DNA of 64,000 nt from CBDCYH01 sp965224105 (GCA_965224105.1 CBDCYH010000002.1:1240001-1304000), one strand, 5' to 3'; counted from the first letter of the stretch, positions 51,455-60,895 are shown. A program made the numbers and translations. The notes: generated by a model from the sequence alone, not told the origin.

Positions 51455-52351
51455 ATGAATGGTCAGGACAAGCTGGACGACGATAGAATAAGAAGTACCG
51501 TTCAACGGCTGCCATTTCACCACTCCTCAGGAAAGGCTAGCCCCGTTGATATTGTACGTATGTCATGGCTCCGGTCTCGCGAGCTGGACCACTCACTGTT
51601 CGAACCTACACGCCTCGCGTTTCACCTTTTGCAATTCGTGACTACTGGAAGCGGTGCACACTGGGTTGACTTTAACCGCATCGTGCTCCAGGCAGGCGAT
51701 ATACTTTATATCCGGCCGGAACAAGTGCACTCGTTTGATGCAAATTCGGATCACGAGGCCCTCTTCCTTTTCTTCGTTCCAGAAACGCTCCTGCAAGCTC
51801 ACATTCCTCAACTAGCAAGATGGCAGGCGAATACGACACTTCGGCCTCGGAGTAGCGACTTTAATATTCTCGTGGAGCTCCTTCTCGTGCAGGAAGGTAT
51901 CGATACAAGGTCATCCGCGCTCCAGTCCGCCAACGTGGGTCCTTATGTTCTGGGAGCAATACTCACCGGAATTGCTGATATCGCCGCGGATCAGCATGGA
52001 AGCGCAAGCGTGACTACTCAACGATATGACGCAATGGTTGTTGCGTTCGAGGAACTTTTGGACCAATCACATGCGACCAAGCGGAGGCTCGACTGGTATT
52101 CCTCACAGCTCGGTACCACACCCCGGACCCTGGCTCGGGCTTGTCGACAGATACGAGACTGGTCACCGAAGCAAATGATCGATTCTCGGATAGTGCTAGA
52201 GGCAAAACGCCACCTTGCGATTGGTACAGAGACGGTCGAAACTATTTGCTATTCGCTCGGATTCTCAGACCCAACAAACTTTATAAAGTTCTTCAAACGC
52301 ATTGCGGGCGTCACTCCTGACGCGTTCAGGAGAAATCAGCGTCGACACTAA
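51455..52351 (+). CDS. AraC family transcriptional regulator
   Basis: 298 residues from the ATG at 51455 (a TTG 14 codons upstream is possible). N-terminal cupin-like sensor (VTTGSGAHWVDFNRIVLQAGDILYIRPEQVHSFDA in pieces). The C-terminal double helix-turn-helix holds GTTPRTLARACRQI and the AraC signature IGTETVETICYSLGFSDPTNFIKFFKRI. Next to it is an NTF2-like gene 206 bp downstream, a possible target. Confidence 0.9.
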   Translation: MNGQDKLDDDRIRSTVQRLPFHHSSGKASPVDIVRMSWLRSRELDHSLFEPTRLAFHLLQFVTTGSGAHWVDFNRIVLQAGDILYIRPEQVHSFDANSDHEALFLFFVPETLLQAHIPQLARWQANTTLRPRSSDFNILVELLLVQEGIDTRSSALQSANVGPYVLGAILTGIADIAADQHGSASVTTQRYDAMVVAFEELLDQSHATKRRLDWYSSQLGTTPRTLARACRQIRDWSPKQMIDSRIVLEAKRHLAIGTETVETICYSLGFSDPTNFIKFFKRIAGVTPDAFRRNQRRH

Positions 52352-52557
52352 GGGTTGCCCCGTTAGTGGTCGGACTGGAGGGGGTGTCCGAAGATGACCA
52401 TACTTTGTCTCTAACATACCTGGCAAGGCGAATCTTTGAGGGCGAGATTACGAGTAACGCGAAGACAGGCAAGCCCGCAAGAGTAGGGTAGATAACGCCA
52501 ACGCCAGCGGAAGCGCTCAAATTAACAACTTCCAATATCGATAATCTGAGGAAATCC

Positions 52558-53322
52558 ATGACGACCAAGAAAGAACAGGCTGTCGCCTTATTGAACGCTC
52601 TTCAAAGTGGAGACCAAGGACCCGTCTCCTACATCAACCCCAACAAATATATTCAGCATAACCTGGCCGTCGCTGACGGCCTGGAAGGTTTTGGCGCTAT
52701 CCTCCAGCTTGCACCTCCGGGAGGGTTCAAGGTAAACGTTGTGCGCGCCTTTGAGGACGGCGATTTTGTTTTTCTCCACACCGACTATGACTTCTTTGGC
52801 CCGAAAGTCGGCTTTGATGTTTTTCGATTCGAAAACGGTTTGATTGTCGAACACTGGGACAACCTGATCGACTCGCAGCCGCCAAACCCGAGCGGCAGAA
52901 CGCAGTTGGATGGGCCTACTGAAGTCACAGATCGGGATCAGACACAAAACAACAAAGACCTCGTTCGGTCCTTCGTCGAGCAAGTTCTTGTTGCCGGAGA
53001 TCTAAGCAACCTTTCAGGGTTCATCAACGCCGAGAAGTACCACCAGCACAACCCGGCGATCGCAGACGGCCTCGATGGTCTGGGAGCAGCACTGCAATAC
53101 TTTGCTGACAATGGCCTGATAATGAAATACGATAGGCTGCATCGTGTTCTCGGCGAGGGGAATTTTGTCCTAACGATGAGCGAAGGCAGCTTCGGGAAAG
53201 GAGACCACACTGCGTTTTACGACTTATTCCGAATTGAAAATGGACTGATCGTCGAGCATTGGGATGTCATTGAGACAATTCCTCCAGCATCCGAATGGAA
53301 GAACACGAACGGAAAATTCTGA
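52558..53322 (+). CDS. Tandem SnoaL/NTF2-like protein
   Basis: 254 residues holding two homologous NTF2 domains. Matching elements in each: QSGDQGPVSYINPNKYIQHN and AGDLSNLSGFINAEKYHQHN, ADGLEGFGAIL and ADGLDGLGAAL, FDVFRFENGLIVEHWDN and YDLFRIENGLIVEHWDV. No signal peptide. An AGGAAAT Shine-Dalgarno-like sequence precedes the ATG. Such proteins act as small-ligand isomerases or hydrolases; the substrate is unknown. Confidence 0.87.
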   Translation: MTTKKEQAVALLNALQSGDQGPVSYINPNKYIQHNLAVADGLEGFGAILQLAPPGGFKVNVVRAFEDGDFVFLHTDYDFFGPKVGFDVFRFENGLIVEHWDNLIDSQPPNPSGRTQLDGPTEVTDRDQTQNNKDLVRSFVEQVLVAGDLSNLSGFINAEKYHQHNPAIADGLDGLGAALQYFADNGLIMKYDRLHRVLGEGNFVLTMSEGSFGKGDHTAFYDLFRIENGLIVEHWDVIETIPPASEWKNTNGKF

Positions 53323-53387
53323 AGGTTGGATTACTGAGGGCACCGGTTCTTCCGGTGCCACCCCGGCATTGACAACACCCCCAACCC

Positions 53388-53684
53388 ATGGGTACTATGA
53401 TAATCGAGATCGTTACTTTCAAACTAAAACCCGGTGTTTCACCGGAAACGTTCAAGGTTCTAGATCAGGCTGTCGAGGAGCAGCATGTCGGACAACAACC
53501 TGGATTTATCTCGCGAACTTCTGCTGCGGGAGACAAGGGCGATTGGTTGGTCATCGTGCATTGGCGAACCGTCGAAGAAGCAGAGGCCTCGATGGCAAGT
53601 TTTACGTCGGCACCGGCGGCGGCGGAATTCATGGCCAACATTCAAGCCGACACTTTACAAATGACCAGGTACAGATCTATTTAG
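53388..53684 (+). CDS. Antibiotic biosynthesis monooxygenase-like (ABM) protein
   Basis: 98 residues of ferredoxin-like ABM fold: IIEIVTFKLKPGVSPETFKVLD, GFISRTSAAGDKGDWLVIVHW and VEEAEASMASFTSAPAAAEFM. Two ATGs at the start. No cofactor motif. Followed directly by a fragment of a degraded gene. Confidence 0.75.
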   Translation: MGTMIIEIVTFKLKPGVSPETFKVLDQAVEEQHVGQQPGFISRTSAAGDKGDWLVIVHWRTVEEAEASMASFTSAPAAAEFMANIQADTLQMTRYRSI

Positions 53685-53690
53685 TAGTTC

Positions 53691-53816
53691 GTACTTCGGC
53701 TTTTTGGTCTCTTCTTTATCGTTGGTTTTTTTCTGATGATGCAATTTTGGCCAGCGGGTTTTACCCGGAAGCCCAGACAACCATAGTATGAGCACATGAT
53801 TGTCGCCGTGTATGCG
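53691..53816 (+). pseudogene. Fragment of a DUF6632 paralogue with in-frame stop
   Basis: From 53697, 40 codons align without gaps to the intact DUF6632 gene (58153-58272): 28 are identical (FWPAGF, PRQP, YEHMIV shared). A TAG (53784-53786) replaces the Glu codon in the middle, and both ends are missing. The right side is cut by the first tandem repeat. It is therefore a decayed second copy of the gene 4.4 kb downstream. Confidence 0.85.
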
Positions 53817-54212
53817 GTCCACCACCCTGTCACCCCGGACGTGATCCGGGGTCATAGAGTTTGTACAGATCATCACCGTTCTATGGATTCCAGCTGGGGG
53901 CTGGAATGACAGCTTGGGGTAACATTCATCGTCCCTCGCAATTCATTGTCACTGAGTGTCCATCCACCACCCTGTCACCCCGTACTTGATTCGGGGTCCA
54001 TAGAGTTTGTACAGATCGTCTCCGTTCTGTGGATTCCAGCTCGGGGCTGGAATTACAGCTTGGGGTAACATTCATCGTCTCCCGCAATTCATTGTCACTG
54101 GAGTGTCCATCCACCGCCCTGTCACCCCGGACTTGATCCGGGGTCCATAGAGTTTGTACAGATCGTCACCGTTCTGTGGATTCCAGCTCAGGGGCTGGAT
54201 GACAGCTTGGGG
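53817..54212. repeat. Tandem two-hairpin intergenic repeats, three units
   Basis: Three units begin GTCACCCCG at 53829, 53974 and 54121 (periods 145 and 147 bp); the third is truncated. Each holds two hairpins: CCCCGGA/TCCGGGG (a box like CCCCGGACTTGATCCGGGG) and TTCCAGC/GCTGGAA around GGGG. This design is like REP/BIME-type intergenic palindromes. Same family as at 34.7, 55.8 and 63.2 kb. Confidence 0.85.
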
Positions 54213-54303
54213 TCGCCTTATGCTGGAGGGCCGACCGATGTTCACGGCAAAGTACACGAAAGAACTATTGTGCTCGCCTTGCCCGACTCGTTGGCATCAA
54301 ACG
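54213..54303 (+). pseudogene. Fragment duplicated from the NAGPA-type gene
   Basis: 91 bp that match 56681-56772 with five substitutions and a one-base deletion (86 of 92 columns identical). The deletion shifts the frame. The fragment starts at the repeat end and ends where the next fragment begins. Recent duplication is implied by the high identity. Confidence 0.85.
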
Positions 54304-54405
54304 GGCGATCTGTACTTCACGCATTCCTGGTTGCTGCATGCGATGTCCCCTAATTGTGATGCAACACCACGAATGATGTGCACGCAGCGGATCCACCTAT
54401 TGTGA
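54301..54405 (+). pseudogene. Fragment of a PhyH-dioxygenase 3' end
   Basis: 105 bp align without gaps to 60791-60895, the last 34 codons and stop of the dioxygenase gene, with 90 of 105 identical. Both end at the same TGA. Encodes THSWLLHAMSPNC-type residues, including the iron-ligand His region. Joined directly to the NAGPA fragment, so it is a chimera of two downstream gene pieces. Confidence 0.85.
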
Positions 54406-54520
54406 TACTGCTTCAGCTATCTGGTGCTAAGAGCGGAAAGTGCCCAAAAAATGGAACTAGAACGATCCGGTTAGTACATTCCACTTCAGGCGAAACGCCT
54501 GAACGAACCCCAGAGGTCCT

Positions 54521-55495
54521 ATGATTCACCCGTCCAGAATTCTCGCCGTAGCCTTAGCTGTGTCGACCCTCTCACCGACCGTCACCGCCGCGCAGACAGA
54601 TAGCCTCCTTGTCAACTATCAGTTCAATGGAGATGCCGCCGATTCATCGGGAAATGCAAACCACGGAACGATATCGGGAGCAGTGCTGACGGAGGACAGA
54701 TTCGGCAACCCGGATGCCGCCTACCTTTTTGATGGAACGGACGATTTTATCGGAATGCCCGCCCTTTGGACTGACGGCTCCGACCAGCTGACAGTGGCCG
54801 CATGGTTTTCCGCCGAGGACACCACAAGTGAGGGAAAGATCGTTTACCATGGCGATAGCGGCGAGTTTCAGATCCTCTATGAAGGCATGACAGTCGCTGC
54901 TGGAGTTCATACAGCATCAGCATGGCATTTCGTTTCTACAACAATAAACCCGAACGCCTGGTACTCGGCAGCTCTGACGTGGGAACGGGGGGAGTATGCC
55001 AGATTGTTTGTGAACGGAGTCGTTGCCGATTCATTAGCAGTCCCCGACGAAGGTTTACTAGACGTTGGCTCAGCTTTCCCGGCTTCTGTTGGAAGCTATG
55101 GACAAACGCGGGGTATCAATTTCAAGGGAAGCATTGACGACATTCGAATATATGCGCGGGCCCTCGGCAAAAATGAGATCAATGCCCTCTACTTTTGGAG
55201 TTCGGTTGGGACTGAATCGCCTGTCCCGGAAACGCCGGTGGCGGTGTTACGGAACCATCCGAATCCGTTTTCATCCTCGACAATACTTGACCTTGTCATT
55301 GCAAGACCCACCCAGGTTCGGGTGTCGATTTACAACATTCTGGGTCAGCACGTAGTCACAGTCGCGGACAATCGTATGCCTGCCGGAATGCACTCGCTTA
55401 TGGTCGACACAACGGAATTTCCAAACGGAATGTATGTGTGCGTAATCGAGGCCGAGGGTGCCGTTCGTTCAAAGAGATTGACAAAACTGAACTAG
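54521..55495 (+). CDS. LamG-domain secreted protein with type IX sorting domain
   Basis: 324 residues. Signal peptide (ILAVALAVSTLSPTVTAA). LamG/concanavalin-type domain at about 30-230: YQFNGDAADSSGNANHGT, AYLFDGTDDFI, LTVAAWFSA, WYSAALTWERGEYARLFVNG, GSIDDIRIYARAL. C-terminal sorting domain: NHPNPFSSSTIL, VSIYNILGQHVVT, MYVCVIEAEG. Expected at the cell surface; could bind carbohydrates. Confidence 0.88.
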   Translation: MIHPSRILAVALAVSTLSPTVTAAQTDSLLVNYQFNGDAADSSGNANHGTISGAVLTEDRFGNPDAAYLFDGTDDFIGMPALWTDGSDQLTVAAWFSAEDTTSEGKIVYHGDSGEFQILYEGMTVAAGVHTASAWHFVSTTINPNAWYSAALTWERGEYARLFVNGVVADSLAVPDEGLLDVGSAFPASVGSYGQTRGINFKGSIDDIRIYARALGKNEINALYFWSSVGTESPVPETPVAVLRNHPNPFSSSTILDLVIARPTQVRVSIYNILGQHVVTVADNRMPAGMHSLMVDTTEFPNGMYVCVIEAEGAVRSKRLTKLN

Positions 55496-56000
55496 CAGTT
55501 GGGAGAAACTAATCTGTTAGGGGATGTCGCCGATGAGGTCATGCTCGCGACTGAAGCGGCTTGGAACAGCAATCTCTGTACGGTCCGACCGGTCGCATGG
55601 AAAGGGTTGGTCCGGTCGGCAGGGGTACGTTGGAGCCACACGCCGATGACAGGGCAGTCAAGGAAAGCTGTGGTGCCTTGCCGTGGGAGTAGGACACGAG
55701 GTAAGGAGGAGCATTTGGAGGACTGATGCGCGCTGTTCGGTCGATGATGAGTCACCCGTGCACGCGTTGTCCATGCGGTAATGAGATCCGGGATTAACTC
55801 GTCGTGGCGAGGAGTCTCGAAGGGCGACGTGGCAGTCTCCATCTACAGGGCTCGGCCTACCGTTCCATGGATTCCAGCTCAGGGTGGAATGACTGTGTTG
55901 GAGCCAAGTGAAAGCAGCCCCGCCCTTTGGTCAGAAGGCGAACCACCTTATGTTTGCACCACAATCGAATCGGGCTTGCTGTGATAACAAACAAAGTAAC
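55496..56000. other. 505-bp intergenic stretch with a partial repeat copy
   Basis: Contains a truncated copy of the two-hairpin repeat at 55818-55894 (GGGCGACGTGGCAGTCTCC box and a TTCCAGCTCAGGG hairpin half). A short plus-strand frame at 55499-55726 has no recognised domain, poor composition and no clear ribosome-binding site, so it is not called. No terminator with a T tract was seen. Confidence 0.5.
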
Positions 56001-57224
56001 ATGCGCTCGCTAATACTCGGTGTCCTGCAAATTCGCGTCGCGTCCTCCTTGACCGTCGGACTGTTCATCGCCGGCTGTGCAACCAGCCCGAACATAATCC
56101 CACCAAACGAGGGTTATGAAGTAAGTCGACAAGCCATTGCAGATGGGTTAACCTACTGGCGAATGTACAGCGCGGACGAAAGTCAGCGACTACATGTTGT
56201 TGTGGCTGACCTGAACAGTCCAGGCCTTGATCTGTCGGCCGAATCATCAAACGACAGTCTCCTTGGATTTGAGCGAACCTCCGAAATCTTCAATCGGCTG
56301 CGAGTTGAGGGAGAACAACCGTTGGTTGCAATCAATGCTGATTTCTGGCATGTCGATGGCGCCCCGGTCGGGATGTTTGTAGATGATGGGAGAATCTGGC
56401 GCGGACCGTGGCGCGGCACCGGTGAGCGGCAAGGTCTGACGCGCGCGGTGGTTGCTTTCTCGGCTGATGACCAGGTAACATTTGGGATGCCAAACTTCCA
56501 CATGGCATTGCATGGCCCCGGTGAGTTTGTGATGCAGATCGACGATGTGAACCTCACCGAGAGGGACAAAGCATCGCGATTGTACACGAGTGATTATCCG
56601 CATGCACTTTCTCCGGAGCCAGGCTGGCAGTTGTACAAATTTCGCAAGCTGACTTCCGGCTGGCTACCAAACGTCGACGTTCGCCTTACACTGGAGGGCC
56701 CGACCGATGTTCACGGCAAAGTACACGATAGAACTACTGTGCTCGCCTTGCCCGACTCGTTGGCATCGAACGTGGGATTTCAGATTGGCGCGGAGTATGT
56801 ACTGCGTGCAGATCTCATCAATGTCGTGCACCCGGTAGAGGGCGTGCTGGGAGCCATCCCAAGGCTCATCAGTATGTTAGAGGATTCGGTGGTCGTGGAC
56901 CCGATACGTTTTGCCGAGGAAGAGGGTATCCGAGCGAGCTTCGTGACGGACCTGCATCCCCGGACGGCCCTGGGTTACGATGTCGATACCAACTCGCTCT
57001 TCATGGTTGTTGTAGACGGGCGCAGTGCAACGGCAGCTGGGATGGATCTGATTACCCTTGCAAAGTTACTGCGACGTTGGGGATGCGAGTATGCCGTCAA
57101 TTTTGATGGTGGCGGTTCGACGACAATGGTGATCGACGGAGGTGTGGTAAATGAGCCGTCGGACGAGACGGGTGAGCGGCCTGTTAGTAACGTTTTCGTA
57201 GTTCACTCAAACTCAAAGGAGTAA
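56001..57224 (+). CDS. Phosphodiester glycosidase (NAGPA-domain) lipoprotein
   Basis: 407 residues from the ATG at 56001. Lipobox LFIAGC at about residue 23. NAGPA-domain features: INADFWHVDGAPVGMFVDDGR at about 110-130, RTALGYDVDTNSLFMVVVDGR and a C-terminal YAVNFDGGGSTTMVIDG. The family cleaves phosphodiester-linked sugars, as in N-acetylglucosamine-1-phosphodiester alpha-N-acetylglucosaminidase. The exact substrate is unknown. A 92-bp fragment of this gene is duplicated at 54.2 kb. Confidence 0.87.
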   Translation: MRSLILGVLQIRVASSLTVGLFIAGCATSPNIIPPNEGYEVSRQAIADGLTYWRMYSADESQRLHVVVADLNSPGLDLSAESSNDSLLGFERTSEIFNRLRVEGEQPLVAINADFWHVDGAPVGMFVDDGRIWRGPWRGTGERQGLTRAVVAFSADDQVTFGMPNFHMALHGPGEFVMQIDDVNLTERDKASRLYTSDYPHALSPEPGWQLYKFRKLTSGWLPNVDVRLTLEGPTDVHGKVHDRTTVLALPDSLASNVGFQIGAEYVLRADLINVVHPVEGVLGAIPRLISMLEDSVVVDPIRFAEEEGIRASFVTDLHPRTALGYDVDTNSLFMVVVDGRSATAAGMDLITLAKLLRRWGCEYAVNFDGGGSTTMVIDGGVVNEPSDETGERPVSNVFVVHSNSKE

Positions 57225-57327
57225 ACTGAAAGTTGTATGTTGGACGAGTTCCGTGTGGAATAGTTGACCGCTCCGTCCTGGTACTCTACACTTACTGAAT
57301 TCACAGATATAACCCCGATAGGCGAAA

Positions 57328-58098
57328 ATGAAACTGACAGGCAACACGATTCTAATCACCGGTGGGAGCTCGGGCATTGGGCTGTCGCTGGCCAAAAAAT
57401 TTGTGGAACTCGGCAATGCTGTAATCATCACTGGCCGGAATCCGGATAAACTCGTAAGGGCACGTCAGGAAACACCGGCGCTCAGCACCATACAATGCGA
57501 TGCGGCGGACCTGGGCGCGGTGCGGGGACTGGCCCAGACAATTGCAGATGAGCACCCCGCAATGAACGTGCTCATCAACAACGCGGGTGTGATGTCACAC
57601 ATGAATTTGTCGGGCCCCGCCCAAGACCTGCAAAAGCTCACCGCCGAGGTGGACATAAACGTGTCCGGTCCCATCCGCACGATTTCGGTACTGGTTGATC
57701 AGCTGAAAAAGAACAAGGGCACCATCATCAACGTGTCTTCTGGTTTGGCGTTCGTACCGCTGGCGTCGGCGCCCATATACTGCGCGACAAAGGCGGCGAT
57801 CCACTCCTACACCATCGGACTGCGCGCGCAGCTGGAGCCACACAGCGTGGAGGTGATCGAGCTCATGCCGCCCGCCGTCAAGACTGACCTCACCGCAGGC
57901 ATGCCGGAAGATGGGGACTTCAAAGTGATGACAACGGATGAACTGACGGAAGCAACGATCAAAGGACTGCGAGCGGGGAGAACAGAAATCCGACCGGGCC
58001 AGGCGAACCAGCTGCACTGGATGTCGCGAGTTGCACCAGGGTTCATCAGCAGCCAATTAGCCAAAGGTTCGGTAGCCTTCATTCCAGAAGAATCGTAA
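57328..58098 (+). CDS. SDR family oxidoreductase (DltE-like)
   Basis: 256 residues. TGGSSGIG cofactor site, NNAG, Ser in INVSSGLAF and YCATKAA catalytic Tyr/Lys. Similar to DltE/YdfG-type short-chain dehydrogenases. The C-terminal WMSRVAPGFISSQLAK replaces the usual substrate loop. DUF6632 follows 12 bp later. Confidence 0.92.
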   Translation: MKLTGNTILITGGSSGIGLSLAKKFVELGNAVIITGRNPDKLVRARQETPALSTIQCDAADLGAVRGLAQTIADEHPAMNVLINNAGVMSHMNLSGPAQDLQKLTAEVDINVSGPIRTISVLVDQLKKNKGTIINVSSGLAFVPLASAPIYCATKAAIHSYTIGLRAQLEPHSVEVIELMPPAVKTDLTAGMPEDGDFKVMTTDELTEATIKGLRAGRTEIRPGQANQLHWMSRVAPGFISSQLAKGSVAFIPEES

Positions 58099-58110
58099 CC
58101 TACGCGAAAC

Positions 58111-58512
58111 ATGGATCCTGTATCGCGCGAAAAGTATCTCAAGCTCGCCCTGCGGGTGTTCGGTGTAATTTTTATCGCGGGTGTGTTTACGATGATGCAC
58201 TTCTGGCCAGCAGGTTTTGCGTGGACTCCCCGGCAGCCGGAATATGAACACATGATTGTGGTGGTCTACGCGATCATGGGGATATTCATGTGGCTAGCGG
58301 CCCGCGATCCGAGCCGGCACACGCTGTTCATCTGGTTCATCATCTGGTCGTCTGTTGCGCACGGAGGGGTGATGCTCGTGCACGCACTAATGGATTCGTC
58401 CGAAGGTGCAAACCTCATTGGCGACATACCGGGATTGTTCATTGTCGCGATCGTGCTCGGGCTCCTCATGCCCAGGAACGGGCTCGGAAAATCCAAGCCG
58501 CCGGATGTCTGA
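58111..58512 (+). CDS. DUF6632 four-TM membrane protein
   Basis: 133 residues with four hydrophobic segments (VFGVIFIAGVFTMM; VVVYAIMGIFMWLAA; LFIWFIIWSSVAHGGVMLV; IPGLFIVAIVLGLLM). Tail is basic. Family role unknown. The gene overlaps the TPR gene by 8 bp, so they are coupled. A degraded fragment of a paralogue lies at 53.7 kb. Confidence 0.8.
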   Translation: MDPVSREKYLKLALRVFGVIFIAGVFTMMHFWPAGFAWTPRQPEYEHMIVVVYAIMGIFMWLAARDPSRHTLFIWFIIWSSVAHGGVMLVHALMDSSEGANLIGDIPGLFIVAIVLGLLMPRNGLGKSKPPDV

Positions 58513-59065
58513 TCTTAAACCTGCCATCGATCGTGCGTGGAGCTTGCGTGCCGCCGACCAAAACGAAGAGGCCGAACGCATCCTTGTCGAAGCTGTTAAC
58601 AAACTGCGGCGGCAGGGGACAGTGAGCGAGCTTACCATTACTGCGCTCCGTCGGCTGGGTCACGTCTATTTGGACCGCGGAGCGGCGGACCAAGCGCTGG
58701 TGCTTTTTATTGAAGGACTGGACCTTGCAAGAAGCTTGAGCGATGAACTCGCCGTGGCGCATATGACCAGGCATGTCGGTGATGCATACCGTGCATCGCA
58801 GCAGTGGGAAAAAGCCATCCAATTCTATCGGGAGTCGCTCAAACTCTATCGAACGATTGATTCACCGCCGCGGCTCGATCTGGCCAACTCCATTCGGATG
58901 GTCGCGCTCGTTGAGGAGCGACTCGAAAACATGGAAGAAGCGATCCAGCTATGGACCGAGGCGGGCGATATTTACGCATCAGTCGGAATTACCGCCGGTA
59001 CGGATGAGGCACTGTCACGCATCGCAACGCTGAGCGGCTCGAAATCAGATGTCGCAAATCCGTAA
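58505..59065 (+). CDS. TPR-repeat cytoplasmic protein
   Basis: 186 residues from the ATG at 58505, overlapping DUF6632 by 8 bp. Four TPR-like helix pairs: AWSLRAADQNEEAERILVEA, ALRRLGHVYLDRGAADQALVLFIEGL, HVGDAYRASQQWEKAIQFYRESL and RLENMEEAIQLWTEAG. No signal peptide. Likely a scaffold for protein interactions. Confidence 0.85.
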   Translation: MSDLKPAIDRAWSLRAADQNEEAERILVEAVNKLRRQGTVSELTITALRRLGHVYLDRGAADQALVLFIEGLDLARSLSDELAVAHMTRHVGDAYRASQQWEKAIQFYRESLKLYRTIDSPPRLDLANSIRMVALVEERLENMEEAIQLWTEAGDIYASVGITAGTDEALSRIATLSGSKSDVANP

Positions 59066-59161
59066 AAAGATACGCACTGTTAGTAGGGCGCGGCACCTGA
59101 ACCGCCATTAGCCCCCGCTCGCGGCCTTGAACTCACCCTATTGTCACCAGGAGATACTTCC

Positions 59162-60091
59162 ATGTTACTGATTCCGAGAACGTTCGTCACCATACTATCA
59201 TTCATCGTTTTTACGTCTGTTGCACACGCTCAGCTAATCGGACCATCCGGGGGTGTGGGCGCAAACGGCGAATACACGGGACTATCCGACAGCCCGTTTG
59301 CAGAAGTCGATTTTTCGGCTGGATATTTCCACCTGGAAAACTTTGAAGACGGGCTAACGACACCCGGAGTGACTGCGGATCATGGCGACATCGCCTCCGT
59401 GTCGTTTGGACCTTCAAACCACGACTCCGTTGATTCGGATGATGGCACCGTGGATGGTAGCGGTCTGAACGGCGAGAGCTGGTTCTACGATAGCGGCTTT
59501 GCGGGCGTTACGTGGACTTTTTCCGACACGGCACTTGTGGCGCTTCCCACTCATGTCGGGATTGTGTGGACCGATGGGTCTGGCACCATCACGTTCGAAG
59601 CATTCGATGCAGATGGAAGTTCATTGGGCACAGTTACCGGCGACCACTCGTGCTGCGGCAACACGGGTGAGACTGCTGATGATCGATTCTACGGCGTAAT
59701 CGATGCCGGTGGAATTTCAGCAATCAAGATATCCAATTCATCGGGCGGCATCGAAATTGACCATCTTCAGTACGGCAGGGAGCAGATATCAAACGTCGCG
59801 ATAGAGGATCCGAACTCACTGCTGCCACGCACACCGCTGTTGCTGGGCAATTTCCCGAATCCATTTTCTGATGAAACCACTATCGTGCTAACGCTGGCAG
59901 ATCCGACACCAATCCGTGTTGAAGTCTTCAACGTTGTGGGTCAGTTGGTTGATGTCGTCTATGACGGCCTCGCGCCTATCGGTGAGACACTGTTGAGGGT
60001 CGACCTTGCGAAACAACCTACAGGTACCTACATATTTAGGCTTGTTGCAAATGGAAAGGTATACTCCCGGTCGATGGTTCGGGTGGAATAA
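59162..60091 (+). CDS. Secreted protein with type IX sorting domain
   Basis: 309 residues from the ATG at 59162. Signal TFVTILSFIVFTSVAHAQ. The mature domain is beta-rich with an acidic DSVDSDDGTVDGSGL stretch, which could bind calcium, and a Cys-Cys pair. C-terminal sorting domain: GNFPNPFSDETTIVL, VEVFNVVGQLVDVV, TGTYIFRLVANG. Confidence 0.82.
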   Translation: MLLIPRTFVTILSFIVFTSVAHAQLIGPSGGVGANGEYTGLSDSPFAEVDFSAGYFHLENFEDGLTTPGVTADHGDIASVSFGPSNHDSVDSDDGTVDGSGLNGESWFYDSGFAGVTWTFSDTALVALPTHVGIVWTDGSGTITFEAFDADGSSLGTVTGDHSCCGNTGETADDRFYGVIDAGGISAIKISNSSGGIEIDHLQYGREQISNVAIEDPNSLLPRTPLLLGNFPNPFSDETTIVLTLADPTPIRVEVFNVVGQLVDVVYDGLAPIGETLLRVDLAKQPTGTYIFRLVANGKVYSRSMVRVE

Positions 60092-60094
60092 ACC

Positions 60095-60895
60095 TTGCTC
60101 ACTCGACAACAACGTGAGGATTTTTTCGAGCGCGGTTTCACCCGGGTCAGAGCTGCCTTGCCGAATGATCTCCGCTTGCGCATGGTGGATCGGATCTGGG
60201 ACGCTCTTGAAGAAAGGCACGGGATGGTCCGCAGCGATCCGAAGACATGGATCGAAGGCGGAGTGCGCGGGATTGGCGACATCAATAGAGAGGATGTCTT
60301 TCGCCCGTTTGGATCGCCAGCCATCACGAACGTAATCGATGACCTGCTCGGCAAGGGCAATTGGGAAGAGCCCTCTAGCTGGGGGCAGATCCTGGTTACC
60401 TTTCCAGCTGATGAGTGGAATTGGGACAGCCTCTTCCAGGGTCAGGTGGAAGTCTCGACCATCTCCTGGCACACGGATTATCCGTACGATGCACCACCCG
60501 GTGGACTAGCTGGTGTTCAGATTTTTAGCCTGCTGGAGGATCTCGAACCTGGCGGAGGGGGAACGCTTGTCATTTCCGGCTCGCATCGCGTGGTGCGCGA
60601 TTTTGTGCAAGGCCAAAAAAGTGATACGCTGCAAAAAATGAAGCGGGTCCGTTTGGCGCTGATGAGCAGTGATCCGTGGTTCAAATCGGTTTCAAAGGCC
60701 GTATCAATGCGTCATCCCAATGCCTGGCTGGCTGACCAACGCGCGGTGGTGCGCGATATACCAGTAGCGGTACACGAACTTACCGGCAAAGCGGGTGATG
60801 TATATTTCACACATCCCTGGTTGCTGCACGCGATGTCCCCTAATTGTAATAGAACACCACGCATGGTGTGCACGCAGCGGATCCACCTGTCGTGA
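60095..60895 (+). CDS. Phytanoyl-CoA dioxygenase (PhyH) family protein
   Basis: 266 residues from a TTG start. Fe(II)/2-oxoglutarate oxygenase motifs: HxD in SWHTDYPY at about residue 125 and distal His/Arg in FTHPWLLHAMSPN, with CTQRIHL for 2-oxoglutarate. N-terminal EDFFERGFTRVRAALP fits the family. Substrate unknown; a fragment of its 3' end is duplicated at 54.3 kb. Confidence 0.9.
   Translation: MLTRQQREDFFERGFTRVRAALPNDLRLRMVDRIWDALEERHGMVRSDPKTWIEGGVRGIGDINREDVFRPFGSPAITNVIDDLLGKGNWEEPSSWGQILVTFPADEWNWDSLFQGQVEVSTISWHTDYPYDAPPGGLAGVQIFSLLEDLEPGGGGTLVISGSHRVVRDFVQGQKSDTLQKMKRVRLALMSSDPWFKSVSKAVSMRHPNAWLADQRAVVRDIPVAVHELTGKAGDVYFTHPWLLHAMSPNCNRTPRMVCTQRIHLS

Noticed and set aside
53817..54212. 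Regularly spaced repeats as a CRISPR array
   Set aside because: Units of about 146 bp with only three copies, no short conserved repeat with unique 30-40 bp spacers, and no cas genes.
54154..54405. 83-codon frame across the gene graveyard
   Set aside because: It is a chimera of repeat DNA and two gene fragments, with a frameshift relative to the NAGPA source.
55499..55726. 75-codon frame resembling part of a mobile-element or intron-type ORF
   Set aside because: No recognised domain, no Shine-Dalgarno site; no catalytic motif or group II intron structure found nearby.
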